From Rugalucina vietnamica (lineage: Eukaryota; Mollusca; Bivalvia; Lucinida; Lucinidae), in the NCBI GenBank assembly GCA_964017185.1, contig OZ024876.1, positions 30,405,778 to 30,469,777 of the forward strand: 64,000 bases of DNA, in the 5' to 3' direction. Position 1 is the stretch's first letter; every line of letters begins with the position of its first letter. The notes beneath the pieces are model-generated. The model had not been told where the DNA came from. It made no database searches and worked only from the letters and a program-made list of their open reading frames with translations. Positions 10,931-22,009 of the stretch are shown one piece after another. Both the position numbers and the translations under genes were made by a program.

Positions 10931-11710
10931 GTAGGTTTATATGGGAAAAAAGTGTGTGTGTGTGTGGGGGGGGGGGGAATCCACGACAGCTGCCCAGAGC
11001 TCACACATGGTAGGTTTATAGGGGGAACAAAGGCAGGGGGGGGGGTGGGGTTGATCCACGACAACTGCCCAGAGCACACACATGGTAGGTTTATAGGGGT
11101 AACAAAGGCGGGGGGTGGGGGGGGGGGTGGGGGGGGGGTGATCCACGACAACTGCCCAGAGCTCACACATGGTAGGTTTATAGGGGGAACAAGTATGGGG
11201 GGGGGGATCCACGACAACTGCCCAGAGCTCTCACATGGTAGGTTTATAGGGGGAACAAAGGATGGGGTGGGTGGTGTCAGGACAACTGCCCAGAGCTCAC
11301 ACATGGTAGGTTTATAGGGGGAACAAGTATGGGGGGGGGGATCCACGACAACTGCCCAGAGCTCTCACATGGTAGGTTTATAGGGGGAACAAAGGCAGGG
11401 GGGTTGATCCATGACAACTGCCCAGAGCTCTCACATGGTAGGTTTATAGGAGGAACAAAGAAGGGGGGGGGGGGGGAATCCACGACAACTGCCTAGAACT
11501 CACACATGGTAGGTTTATAGGAAGAACAAGGGGAGGGTGGAATCCACGACAACTGCCCGGAGCTCACACATGGTACGCTTATAGGGGGAACAAAGTGTGG
11601 GTGGGAATCCATGACAACTGCCCAGAGCTCTCACATGGTAGGTTTATAGGGGGAACAAAGGATGGGGTGGGTGGTGTCAGGACAACTGCCCAGAGCTCAC
11701 ACATGGTAAG
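10897..11710 (+). repeat. 12-unit minisatellite copied from the exon/intron junction
   Basis: Each unit of 64-87 bp contains 'atccacgacaactgcccaga', GCTCACACATG|GTAGGTTTATA and a variable G-rich tail. The first 34 bp of unit 1 are the true 3' end of the NEDD4 exon. GT dinucleotides fall at 10931, 11010, 11085, 11172, 11238, 11306, 11372, 11438, 11509, 11573, 11638 and 11706. All follow ATG; ten read GTAGGT, one GTACGC (11573) and one GTAAGC (11706). G-runs at 10966-10977, 11036-11050 and 11107-11138 could form G-quadruplexes. A block repeat is seen: units 5-6 and 11-12 share the same 'gatggggtgggtggtgtcag' spacer. Proline-rich antisense and glycine-rich sense frames here are artefacts. Confidence 0.95.
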
Positions 11711-12246
<536 letters not shown>

Positions 12247-12378
12247 AAAACACCATAATAATGTGTAGTGGTGTATTTAAACCCCAAGACCTCACCCATG
12301 AATCTTGCTCAGATTTAGTGATGTCAGAAGGAAAAAGAAAGTGTCAGTAGAAAACCTATCTCTGGGGTTTCTAACCAG

Positions 12379-12855
12379 GCCCCAAGGTTGTAAAACATTT
12401 TTCAAGCTCAGCTCAGCTGAGACTAAAATTTATCCTGCTCATAAATGTTAAAATGCCAACAATTGTTGGCATTTTAACATTCATTAGCATTAGAAACTGC
12501 TGGTTTTGTTGATCTTTCCCTGGAGTTCCAATTGAGCTGCTGCACGAAAAAACCAATAATTTGAGATTCCGACCAGGTCTGACACAAACCATCCTGTACA
12601 GTCACAGAAGAAAGCTAGAAGCTTGAAACTTTTGATGAAAGTAGAAGAGGAATTGTACTATCTATGTGGCGAAAACAAAGGCGCTGATCAGCTGTGCAGT
12701 TACTGCACAGCTGATCTGCATCTTTTGTTTTCGCATATGCAAAGTGTTTGTTTTCCTATGCAGCAGCTCAATTTATTTCTGCTATTTCAGTATTTATTAT
12801 CAGTAATTTTTAGTCTCAACTAGTGTAGTATGAAAAGTTTTATAATCTTGGGGCC
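12379..12855 (+). mobile_element. MITE-B copy split by a MITE-A insertion
   Basis: Left end GCCCCAAGGTTGTAAAAC, then 'ctcagctcagctgagac' and the palindrome ATGCCAACAATTGTTGGCAT. It is interrupted by MITE-A (12534-12770) and resumes at 'cagtatttattatcagtaa' to the right end 'gttttataatcttggggcct'. Probably transcribed in the NEDD4 3' UTR. Confidence 0.75.
12534..12770 (-). mobile_element. MITE-A copy nested in MITE-B
   Basis: Long arm first; core cagctgtgcagttactgcac paired with agctg. Termini GAGCTGCTGCACGAAAAAACC and 'cctatgcagcagctca'. Confidence 0.8.
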
Positions 12856-13046
12856 TGGTCTGATGAAAACAAAAAAACAAAACAAACAGGGTTAGCCACA
12901 AAAGATGGCTAAGTTTGGAAGTACAGGGAATGTACTTTCCATATATAGGAAACAAAAACAAAGGTGCTGATCAGCAGTTACTGTGTTGTTGATCTGTGCC
13001 TTTGCTTTAGCTTGTTCAAGCAAGAGTTTTTAATGACATGGCTCAC
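12856..13046 (-). mobile_element. MITE-A remnant
   Basis: Degenerate copy recognisable by 'aaagatggctaag', 'acaaaggtgctgatcagcag' and 'acatggctca'; the core is partly lost. Confidence 0.5.
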
Positions 13047-13356
13047 TTTCATGTTTGTCATTCATAGGACATGTAATCAGAATGCAACATGTATTTAGTG
13101 ATGAAGGACTTTGTTGATTTTTCTTACAACTTGTAAAACCAACCATCAGTCTTATTTTGAAAATATGGACATTAGTCTTATTGTGAAAGTAAGGAAAGTC
13201 TTTTATTGATGATAAGTGAACTCAATCAAGAAAATCTATGTTTTACATATGATGATCCTCAGACAGATTTGCTGCTTTGTATTATAACTGATCAGCACAT
13301 TTTTCACTACAATGATTTTATGCTCAGAAGCAAAAGTTTAGTCAGTGAAAATACAT

Positions 13357-13567
13357 GAGCCGCCTCGTGGGAAAACCAACAATGTGGTTTCCGAACAGGT
13401 CCGACACAAACCGGCCTGTACAAGCACAGAAAAGAGCTAGAAGCTTGAAATTTCGGATTTAAGTAGAAGAGGAATTGTACTATCCGTGTAGGGAAAACAA
13501 AGGCGCTGATCAGCTTCGCCTTTGTTTTCGCCTATGCAGATTGTTGGTTTTCCCATGGGGCAGCTCA
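13357..13567 (-). mobile_element. MITE-A copy
   Basis: Long arm first; the core palindrome is deleted (gctgatcagcttcgcctttg joins arm to arm). Confidence 0.8.
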
Positions 13568-13657
13568 AATGTAAAATCCCGTTGGAAGTGTTTAAATGAC
13601 TGTAGCTTCAAAACACCTAGATGTTTTGGGATTGAAAGGTGGAGTAATGAAGCTTTG

Positions 13658-13663
13658 AATAAA
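13658..13663 (+). promoter_or_regulatory. Candidate poly(A) signal for the NEDD4-type gene
   Basis: AATAAA about 1.4 kb after the stop codon, on the coding strand. Another AATAAA-like hexamer lies near 13987. Position alone supports this. Confidence 0.3.
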
Positions 13664-13669
13664 ACCTAA

Positions 13670-14369
13670 CATTTCCAAGAAATACAGTTGAAATATCACT
13701 TGTGGTTTTGCCAGAGTACAAAATTCTGAATTTTTTACTTATTTCTCGCACTTTGGAGGAGTTTTGCTAAGATTATCAGATTTTTGTCACTGGCAACAAC
13801 CACTATTGGTTTAGGATATTAATCAAAGCACAGATTTATCATTTATCGGGTAGTTACCAAAATGATGTTTTGCGAAAAAGTCCGAAAACTGTGTCAAGAA
13901 TATGCAACTGATGGAGTTACTTATCAAAATTAGAAAGAATAATCCTTGCATAGTTAACAAAGATGGCCATCTAAGGCAAGAGTCAGAATAAAATAGTTTT
14001 AGAGCTTGTCAAAGTTACTGACTAAACTTTTTCCTCGAGTATTGTATAGTTTGATCAGAAATTTCTAGATTCTAGCCATCTTGGACTATACAGCCTCTTT
14101 TGTGTCTGCCCTGGGAGCAAATGTTGGAGGTAGACTTTGGTTTAAACAATATTTATTTGTGTAATTCTACACATACAATTTACAGGTTTTATGGTACAGG
14201 ATTTGATTAAAAGCTATAAGCTTATAAACATCATCTCCAGATGTTTATATATTTTTTTCTGGTGATTTTTCAAATACTGTTTTAATGTGTTCCACCCTTG
14301 GTGCATTGCTTGTATTAATGCTTGTTGTGATACTGTTGTTGTGATGAAAGTTCTCAGAGGAGGACTAAA
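13670..14369. other. No recognised feature
   Basis: AT-rich sequence without a recognisable repeat, exon or RNA gene. Confidence 0.4.
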
Positions 14370-14370
14370 T

Positions 14371-14605
14371 GAGCCACGACGTGAGCAAACCGGTCTTCGG
14401 GGGTTCTGACCAGGTCCGACACAAACCGGCCTATGAAGTCTCAGAAAATGGCAAGAAGCTTGAAAATTTGGATTTAAGAAGGAAAGGGATTTTACTACTT
14501 ATGTAGCAAAAACAAAGGCGCTGATCAGCTGTGCAGTTACTGCACAGCTGATCTGTGCCTTTGTTTTTGCATAGGCAAAAATATGGTTTTCTCATGATGC
14601 GACTG
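14371..14605 (-). mobile_element. MITE-A copy
   Basis: Long arm first; core intact (tgtgcagttactgcaca stem). The left TIR has GAGCAAACC for GAGAAAACC. Confidence 0.8.
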
Positions 14606-14909
14606 TCTGTGGGGCCTTGTTTTCTAGGTTTGTGACCATGCTTAGACAAATTGAAAAGCAATGAAATAGACTATTTAAAGCAATTTTTCCTTACAACCAT
14701 GTTTATTTTCACCCTGCAGGAGATGTGTTGGGTTTTTATCAAAAGCTGGGAAATGTGCTACTGTAAATCTACAAAGCTGAGCACTGGTGCTGCATAGCCT
14801 GAGATAACGATCCATGAAAAGAAGCACAAAAAATCTTTTCATAACATGGGTTACACTGTACGTAAATTATCTTTGGGATGACTTACTGATAGGATATGTA
14901 CACATATTT

Positions 14910-15114
14910 GAGCCGCTGCATAAGAATACCAACAGCATGCATATGCAGTAACTGCACAGCTGATCAGCACCTTTGTCATGGCTTTATAGATAGTACAATG
15001 GCACTTTGTCTTGAATCCAAATTTCAAGCTTCCAGCTTGCTTCTGTGACTACAGGTCGGTTTGTGTTGGACCTATCTGAAACCCAGATTGTTTGATTTCT
15101 CATGCGAAGGCTCA
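14910..15114 (+). mobile_element. MITE-A copy
   Basis: Short arm first; the left half of the core is lost (gcatatgcagtaactgcaca). Confidence 0.7.
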
Positions 15115-15232
15115 TTTAAGCTGACTTATTATTATTTTGCAGTCTTTCAAAATAGAAGGACTACCATGGTATAAATTGTATATACCCAAGTTGTAGTTAC
15201 TTGTAAATGATAATATTTATTTCTTGTTCCAG

Positions 15233-15450
15233 TTGTGCGGCATCACGAGAAAACCGGCTTTTGCCTATTCAAAAACAAAGATGCAGATCAGCTGTGCAGT
15301 AACTGCACAGCTGATCAGCGCCTTTGTTTTCGCTACACGGACAGTAAAATGTCTCTTTTACGTAAATCCAAAATTTCAAGCTTCTAGCCTGCTTCTGAGA
15401 CTGTAGAGACCGGTTTGTGTCAGAAAACCAGTTTTCTCGAGTCGCGGCAC
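15233..15450 (+). mobile_element. MITE-A copy
   Basis: Short arm first; core intact, stem tgtgcagtaactgcaca. About 25 bp of the long arm end is missing (gtgtcagaaaacc). Confidence 0.75.
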
Positions 15451-15544
15451 AGTTATGTATGGCCAGTTAGGGGTTGTTTTGGTCTTGTGTACAGTATAGA
15501 GCAAGTATCGGATGGTGATCATTTAGCATTCCACCAACAGCAAC

Positions 15545-15640
15545 GGGAAGCTTCTATGGCATTGTGGTTAAGCCCCTTGCCTTGTAAACCAAGGGCTGTG
15601 GGCTTGATCACAGACTTCTCTCGTCTTTAACATTACGAAA
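15545..15640 (+). mobile_element. Possible tRNA-derived SINE fragment
   Basis: 'ggcattgtggttaagcccct', a stem-like 'ccttgtaaaccaagg' and 'gggcttgatcac' have a tRNA-like layout with a degraded B box. No family partner was found in the window. Confidence 0.3.
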
Positions 15641-15916
15641 ACACGCCCATGTAATATACAGATTTTTCTTAAGTTGTAAAAATTAAAAAAGTTTAGTATT
15701 TTTATTTTTTTTTGGATATTTTTCTTATTTATGCTCAAAACTTAGATTGTGGGTACATGTTAGAACCACCTCGCCAAGGGGTTTCTAACAAGTACCCTCA
15801 ATCTATGCTTTGGAGCAAAAATAAGAAAAATAGGTATACCCCTGCATACCCCAGTTTTGCTATATAAAAGTGGGTTTCAAGGGGGTATACATTACACCAA
15901 CATGTTTTCGTGATGA
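15638..15916 (-). mobile_element. MITE-D copy
   Basis: TIRs CATTACGAAAACACGCCCAT and 'caacatgttttcgtgatg'; hairpin 'ttagaaccacctcgccaagg'; 'tataccccctt' block on the right. Opposite orientation to 26250-26535. Confidence 0.7.
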
Positions 15917-16100
15917 ATTATAATTTAAACAGCAGCCTGTCTCCGTATGACCTTAGCTGTTGAGTGTTATTCCATCTTTTTTGTTAACCACAGTACAAAT
16001 TGTATTCCTCCAGGTGCTTTAAAAAAGCTACAATATTTTATTGTGGGGCTCCCTGAAACTTTGTATTATCTGTTTTGGATAATGTGTTATGTGTATTTTA

Positions 16101-17003
16101 TAGGGATGTCAACGAATATTCGAATATTTGTATTTCATACGAATATTCGAATGCGATTTCTGGATTCGAATATTCGCATAATTTTCTAACCTGCAATATT
16201 ATCATGTATCAGTTTAAAGGAGGACTCAAATTTAAGACCAAAGGTCGAAAAATAATATGACCAGTAATCCTGCTTGTCTGTTGAATAATTCAAGACAGTC
16301 AACATTTTGACACACTTGCAAATTGAGATTGCTGAATTAACAGTTTGACACTTTGTTGATTCAAGTGACACTTTGTTGATTCAAGTGACACTTTGTTGAT
16401 TCAAGTTGAGAAGAAAGCATTGCTTGCTTTCAATAAAAGTTTTTAAGGTGTGAAAGTCCTACAATTTGAGCTGTGTCATGTGAAAACTCAAGATTGCTGG
16501 ATAGATTGACAACTCAATCCTTTAGGAACAACACAGTCACAACAGACCTTTCACAAAGTACATGAGCTAAAATAATCTTGAAAAGGGACGTTAAACTGAA
16601 TAAAAAAAAAGTTCATGTAGGCCACACGATTACAATAGACCCTAAGCATTCTTGGTGGCGGATATTAACGACATGCATGCAGAACTTAATCTTGGCTTGA
16701 CAATAATGGTGTGTCATTGCTTTCTCAGACAGAACCCCAGAGATTTGTCATTATTAAACACCTCAAGATTGTCTAGTTTTCTGTGCAAAATTTGTTGATT
16801 TTCTTACATGGCGCCATTGGTATAGCCCAGATACGATACCATGCATATACATGTACCTCATATTTTCAATACATGTACCACCAAGTGAGTCATCGTAATG
16901 GGTCTATTGGGCATAGATGTGTATATCATTCGAATATTCGAATATATTCGAATATCCTATGCAAATATTCGAATAGCAATTTCGGCATTCGTTGACATCC
17001 CTA
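16101..17003. mobile_element. Non-autonomous hAT-like transposon
   Basis: 903 bp bounded by the inverted repeats TAGGGATGTCAACGAAT and ATTCGTTGACATCCCTA, with flanking 8-bp sequences gtatttta (16093-16100) and atatttta (17004-17011) that differ at one base. An 8-bp target duplication is a hAT hallmark. Sub-terminal 'ttcgaatattcga' motifs cluster at both ends (16115-16180, 16930-16975). No transposase frame. It carries three tandem copies of gacactttgttgattcaagt (16347-16406). Confidence 0.7.
16347..16406 (+). repeat. Three exact tandem copies of a 20-bp unit
   Basis: gacactttgttgattcaagt three times with no mismatch, inside the hAT-like element. Confidence 0.9.
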
Positions 17004-17011
17004 ATATTTTA

Positions 17012-17421
17012 AAATTTGAGCTCCAAAGTTAGTGGTATCATTATATTACCAATCATGCAGCATTAAGCTTGTCATCTTCCATGTTTTTGTCTTTATATCT
17101 GAATGATTCTTTCTCATGTCCTTTTTAATAACAAACTTTTCTATTCATTTGTCACTTATGCACAGAATTGATCCTGTTTGTACAATTTGTGTTGTTTTCT
17201 CATTGGTTTTCAAGACGGTTGTGTTTTGTAGATAGTTCAGCTGATCAGCTCCTTAATTTTTTGTCATATTTTTGAAAAACATTTTTTTAATTGACCAATT
17301 CGAGCCTGCACCCAACTGTTAAGGCTATTCAGCCAGGTTTGTTTAAAGTACTGATCATAAATCCAAACACTGATTTTTTTTTACATTTGTTTTTATTATT
17401 ATTATTTTTTTTTTATGATTC
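17012..17421. other. No recognised feature
   Basis: AT-rich sequence with T-runs at 17376-17414; only a stray 'cagctgatcagctcc' resembling a MITE-A core near 17238. Confidence 0.4.
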
Positions 17422-17653
17422 GAGCCATGACGTCAGAAAACCTGTCTTCGTGATTTCCGACCAGGTCAGACACAAACCGGCCTGTTCAGTCTTGGAAAAA
17501 GAATGGATGCTTTAAATTTCGGATTTATGTAGAAGAGGGATGTTCTACTATCTGTATAGCAAAAATAAACATACTGATCAGCTGTGCAGTTACTGCACAG
17601 ATGATCTGCACCTTTGTTTTGGCATAAGCCCGGTTTTCTAGCGAAGCTGCTCA
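17422..17653 (-). mobile_element. MITE-A copy
   Basis: Long arm first; core nearly intact (cagctgtgcagttactgcac then agatg, one unpaired change). Confidence 0.8.
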
Positions 17654-17819
17654 TTCAGATCTTGACAAGTATAAGGGTGCTGTGCTGATCAGATGCAACC
17701 ATTTTTTATACAAGCTTGGATCTTTTCTCGTAAATCATAATAAGTAATACAGGGTTTGTTAGCTTGCCATTCTTGTTGTGACAGAATTGAATTGTTATGA
17801 GTACTCTGAACAAACATTT

Positions 17820-18056
17820 GAGCCACTGTGTGACAAAACCAACAATTTGAGTTTCCGACCAGGTCCGACATAAACCGGCCTTAACAGTCTCCGAAACAGG
17901 CTGGAAGTTCAAAATTTCGGATTTAAGAAAGAGTAATTGTACTGTCTGTGTGTAGCGAAAACAATGATACTGATCAGCTGTGCAGTTACTGCATAGTTGA
18001 TCTGCATCTTTGTTTTCACATAGGCATATTGTTGGGTTTTCTCATGCCGCGGCTTA
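17820..18056 (-). mobile_element. MITE-A copy
   Basis: Long arm first; core cagctgtgcagttactgcat with agttg, two unpaired changes. Confidence 0.8.
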
Positions 18057-18072
18057 AATATTTCTTTTAAAT

Positions 18073-18242
18073 GAGCCATGTCACAAGAAGATTTGCTATA
18101 ACAAGACTGCCACACAACTGTGTAGTGAATAAGTGTTTTTTGTTTCCATATCTTAGAATTAAAATTATCCCTTGTAGCTATACAAAATCTGAAATGTCAA
18201 GCCTCTAGCCATCTTTGGTTGGTTTTCTCATGACATGGCTCT
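18073..18242 (+). mobile_element. MITE-A remnant
   Basis: Ends recognisable (gagccatgtcacaag; ggttttctcatgacatggct) with a 'gtcaagcctctagccatctt' arm; the core is lost. Confidence 0.5.
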
Positions 18243-18260
18243 TATCTGGTAGATATAGAG

Positions 18261-18462
18261 TGTTCGGAGTTCTCCAAATGGTACCATTGGTTGGTAACAT
18301 TTGTACCATTGGTACCAAAGGCATTACCATTTTTACCATTTGCACCAATTTCTTCACCAATGGTACCATTGGTAATTAAATTGGTACAAACCATTGGTAA
18401 TTAAATTGGTACAAATGGTAAAAATGTTACCAACCAATGGTACCATTGGAGAACCCCGAACA
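18261..18462. mobile_element. Fold-back element rich in GGTACC palindromes
   Basis: About 200 bp with near-perfect inverted ends TGTTCGGAGTTCTCCAAATG and its counterpart 'cattggagaaccccgaaca'. The inside is built from repeated 'aatggtaccattgg' and 'ttaccaaccaatggtacc' motifs on both strands, so most of it can fold into one long stem. 'accattggtaattaaattgg' occurs twice (18368-18414). Confidence 0.75.
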
Positions 18463-18597
18463 CAGGCATAGTTTATTCTTAGCTATGCAATTCTTCATTC
18501 ATACATTGCAGATACATGTATCATGTGTAGCGGAGCATGTTAAAGTGAGGTTGGACAGTACATTGTGTGCATAGGAATTCTCTAAACTGAAGCATTT

Positions 18598-18850
18598 AAG
18601 CCACAGTGCGAAGAAACTGGTCTTCGGGGTTTCCGACCAGAAGAAACCGGTCTTCGGGGTTTCCGACCAGGTCTGACATAAACCTGCCTGTACAGTGCCA
18701 GAAGAGGGCTAGAACCTTGAATTTTTGGATTTAAGAAGAAGACTAATTTTACTATCCATGTAGCAAAAACAAAGACGCTGATCAGTTGTGCAGTTACTGC
18801 ACAACTGATCTGCGTCTTTGTTTTCGCTTAGGCAAATGAGAAGCCGCTCG
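18598..18850 (-). mobile_element. MITE-A copy with compensated stem change
   Basis: Long arm first; the core reads cagttgtgcagttactgcac then aactg, so the usual cagctg...cagctg pair is changed on both sides and pairing is kept. A 31-bp segment (gaagaaaccggtcttcgggg onward) is tandemly duplicated in the long arm (18610-18670). Confidence 0.8.
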
Positions 18851-18883
18851 TTTGTAATGTGGTATTGGTATTAGTAATATTAG

Positions 18884-19181
18884 TGGTAGCTTCAAAAACC
18901 TGTCTGCTGGTTTCTCACCCAGGTCTGACAAAAAGACAGAATGGCTAGAGACTTCAAATTTTATATGTAGAAAGTGTCTATGTGTATATATGTGTATATA
19001 ATGAAAACAAAGGTGTTGGTCAGTTGTGCAGTAACTGCACAGCTGGTCAGTGCCTCTGTTTTCACAACACCGTTAGTACAATCCCTCATCTTCTTGAATC
19101 AGAAATTTCAAGCTATTGCCTTATGTGAATGTACAGGTCAATTTGTGTCGGACCTGGTTGGTTTTCTCATGCGAAGGCTCA
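18884..19181. mobile_element. MITE-A, second symmetric copy
   Basis: Both arms of the long type, about 298 bp; core cagttgtgcagtaactgcac then agctgg. The left arm is more diverged than the right. Confidence 0.7.
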
Positions 19182-19251
19182 TATGTTTTTGCAAGAGAAT
19201 TTTTTTCTTTTCTCAAGTAATTGATATCAGTCTACATTTTTCACCCCTTTC

Positions 19252-19460
19252 TTAACCCATTAATGATGAATGGACTTTCCCATTGTTATCATTTGGACAA
19301 GTCCATTTCCATTTTTAGGGGCATCAGCAGTGATTTTTAATTTTTATTTCATTTTCTATAAAATTCCTCATAGCAAACAGAATAGCCCCAGATGTGACAC
19401 TGCGTTTTGCGGTGTCACATCTGGGGCTATACTGTTTGCATATGCCCCACGAAAAGTCAC
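19252..19460 (+). mobile_element. MITE-C copy
   Basis: Starts TTAACCCATTAATGATGAATGG and contains the hairpin ATAGCCCCAGATGTGACAC ... GTGTCACATCTGGGGCTAT (19381-19430) with loop tgcgttttgcg. The right end lacks the ATGGGTTAA terminus seen in the copy at 51415-51646. Confidence 0.7.
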
Positions 19461-19659
19461 TAAATCTGTAATGTATTTCACTTCAAATCTCTATCTTTTT
19501 GCATATCAACTGCACACAATGTATTTTGATTCCAGAATTATTTTGGATTGCTGATCAATTTCTGTTTGATTATAGCATAATGAGCACAGGCCTCTTTTCA
19601 TTTGGGCGTTTGATGCTTCATATCTTCATCTTAACTGTATCCCATGTTGTGACGTATAC

Positions 19660-19770
19660 TGTCGTATCCAAGAGGGCACATGACGTCAAAATGACGTCAT
19701 ATTGACGTCGATGATGACGTCGCATCGACGTCGATCTGACGTCATTCTGACGTCATGTGCCTGCTGGGAT
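19660..19770. mobile_element. Short inverted element made of seven GACGTC palindromes
   Basis: Inverted ends AGAGGGCACATGACGTCA and TGACGTCATGTGCCTGCTGG enclose GACGTC at about 19682, 19692, 19703, 19714, 19727, 19738 and 19749, spaced 10-13 bp. Four lie in TGACGTCA or TGACGTCR contexts, the consensus CRE/ATF site. Confidence 0.7.
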
Positions 19771-20023
19771 CATTAGTAATAATTCAATTATAAGATTGTT
19801 GACATTTTGCCAATGTATGCATTTGTTCCTTGTACATATAGGCATTTTTAAACAGCACTAGAAATGCATGTAAAATTTTGTTATTGTTTTTATTTTGCCT
19901 TTGTTTTATATAATGCATTCTGATACATATTACCATTATATAAAAAAGAAAAACATAAAATAAATGAATGAATAATGTTAGTACGAGCATTATGTTTTCA
20001 TTTCTTTTCCCACACTTCAGCAG
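19771..20023. other. No recognised feature
   Basis: AT-rich sequence; no repeat family or exon recognised. Confidence 0.4.
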
Positions 20024-20335
20024 TCAACAGCTATGGTCATGTCAGTATGTTGCCTCCCTTTTACGGGATTTTTACCCCAAATTAGGATGTCATGACAGAG
20101 AAAAAGTGCTTCAAATATAACCAACCAAGTAAGCCATTGAGGCTCATATGTGTGTATTGGATTGAATTGCACCAGTTTTTCTAGGCCCTCATACCCGAGA
20201 GGTTAACCAGTAATCAGATGGCCAATCAGTAGCATATAAGCTATACCTGGAGGCACAAGCAGCTTGTCTATTTCTTTAAGCCCCAACGGGCGTTGCAAAT
20301 CTGGATCCTTGCAATCTCATGTCATCCATATAACT
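20024..20335 (-). mobile_element. SINE-like dispersed element
   Basis: Reverse-strand copy of the family at 10360-10706: 'agtcaacagctatggtcatg', 'aaaagtgcttcaaatataacc', 'gttaaccagtaatcagatgg' and 'ggaggcacaagcagcttgtc' all match in reverse complement. Confidence 0.6.
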
Positions 20336-20456
20336 GAAGCTGGGTTGCAACATGAGACCCCAGTTTAACAGTATTTTAGTGACTGTTTCATACACAAAGT
20401 CAATCAGAACAGAGACATACATGTATGATAAACATAATACAATATGGTTATCATAT

Positions 20457-20689
20457 GAGCCGCGTTATGAGAAAACCGGATTTTCGCCTATGCGAAAACA
20501 GGCGCAGATCAGCTTCGCAGTAACTGCGAAGCTGATCACGCCTTTGTTTTCGCTACACGGATAGTACAATTCCTCCTCTACTTATATCCTAAATTTCAAG
20601 CTTCGAACCTTCTTCTGCGACTGTACATATCGATTTGTGTCAGACCTGGTCAGAAACCCTGAAAAGCGGTTTTCTCGCGTCGCGGCTCA
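20457..20689 (+). mobile_element. MITE-A copy
   Basis: Short arm first; core intact with stem ttcgcagtaactgcgaa. Flanks tcatat / atatgt. Confidence 0.85.
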
Positions 20690-21040
20690 TATGTCTCTGA
20701 TCAGAAAGCCTTTAAATGCATGTAAAAAATGAACAACAATATCGTACATAAGGTTTATTTTTTATTTCACATGCTTTTAACAGCATGTGATATATGACTT
20801 CAACCACCAGTCTCTGTTCGTTTGTCCACTTGTACATGTCTGCTTACAATTAATGCCATGCATCACTGCACTTTTAAAAGATAGAATGCGAACCTTGCAT
20901 AGTAGTCCTTGGCAGCATGCACCTTGATCTGGTGCCATTAACCTACATGTATAGTTCAAACTGACTTTTACAATATTTACTTTGAGATTAGTATTAAAGA
21001 CAGTCAATCTCTACTCCAGTGATAGCTTGGATCATGAAAT

Positions 21041-21275
21041 GAACCGCCTCGTGGGAATACCAACAATGTGGTTTCCGAACAGGTCCGACACAACCCGATC
21101 TGAACAGTCACAGAAAAGAGCTAGAAGCTTGAAATTTCGGATTTAAGAAGAAGAGGAAGTGTACTATCTGTGTAGCGAAAACAAAGACGCTGATCAGCTT
21201 CGCGGTTACCGCGAAGCTGATCTGCGTCTTTGTTTTCGCCTATGCAAATTGTCGGTTTTCCCATGAGGCGGCTCA
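21041..21275 (-). mobile_element. MITE-A copy
   Basis: Long arm first; perfect core stem ttcgcggttaccgcgaa. Confidence 0.85.
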
Positions 21276-21295
21276 TATATCGGTTTTCATCAGGC

Positions 21296-21445
21296 TTGTG
21301 CAGCATTAGTTGGCAAAGTAATGCATTATCATTAGCATTAAATCTTAATTGTAGCATTGAAATTAGCATTGGCATTAGCTATTTTATAAAAACAATGCAT
21401 TGGCATTAGCATTATTCAGCAAAATAATGTATTAGCATTGGAATT
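21296..21445. repeat. GCATTAG-motif cluster (left)
   Basis: Dense 'gcattag', 'aatgcatta' and 'ttggcattag' motifs, like the cluster at 25905-26060 on the other side of the large inverted element. The motif is clear; its origin is unknown. Confidence 0.5.
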
Positions 21446-22009
21446 AGTTTCTTAGGACAGGCAAATGAAAAAGTGTCATGATGGGTTCTATATGTACCAT
21501 TAACTTTTTTATTCAAATATCATAATATATCACAAAAATGTACATGTAATTGTCTTGCTGGTTTCAAACCAAGGCTGTACAAACATGATATGAAGCACCA
21601 CTGGCATGTAATTTCAGTTTAGAAGGTATAGAGCTGTAAGTCTGTATAGCTGCACATGGTTAAATGAAAAGGCTGTTCTCATGTTACAGCTCAATTTACT
21701 GGCAAAGATCAGCATCAGTTTTTTTTAAATGGCTTTTTTCTAGTTTAAAGATTCTGTCTTTAGAATAGCTGAAGTAGCTGGCAATTATTGCACTTTCCAC
21801 AATTGTTTTTGGTCCTTATCAACTTTGGCAATTCTGGGACTTTATAATGATTTAATACATTTATGGCCAGAAAATGACACAGTAGAAGAAAGTATAAGTA
21901 TCCAACTATCACTTCCAATTATAGAAGTGTTCACAATGTAAAAAAATAATAAATGCAAATGGCTGTACTTGATAAGCAAAAGACTGTAGGCTAATGGTCA
22001 GTACGGCAA

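Noticed and set aside
10704-10934. Stand-alone 76-codon gene
   Set aside because: Upstream part is intron; the acceptor at 10760 and HECT similarity show it is an internal exon.
10879-11346. Long proline-rich (-) and glycine-rich (+) open frames
   Set aside because: They are readings of the G-rich minisatellite; the true coding part is only the exon ending at 10930.
16186-16371. Possible hAT transposase remnant
   Set aside because: The small frames inside the 903-bp element show no transposase motifs; treated as non-autonomous.
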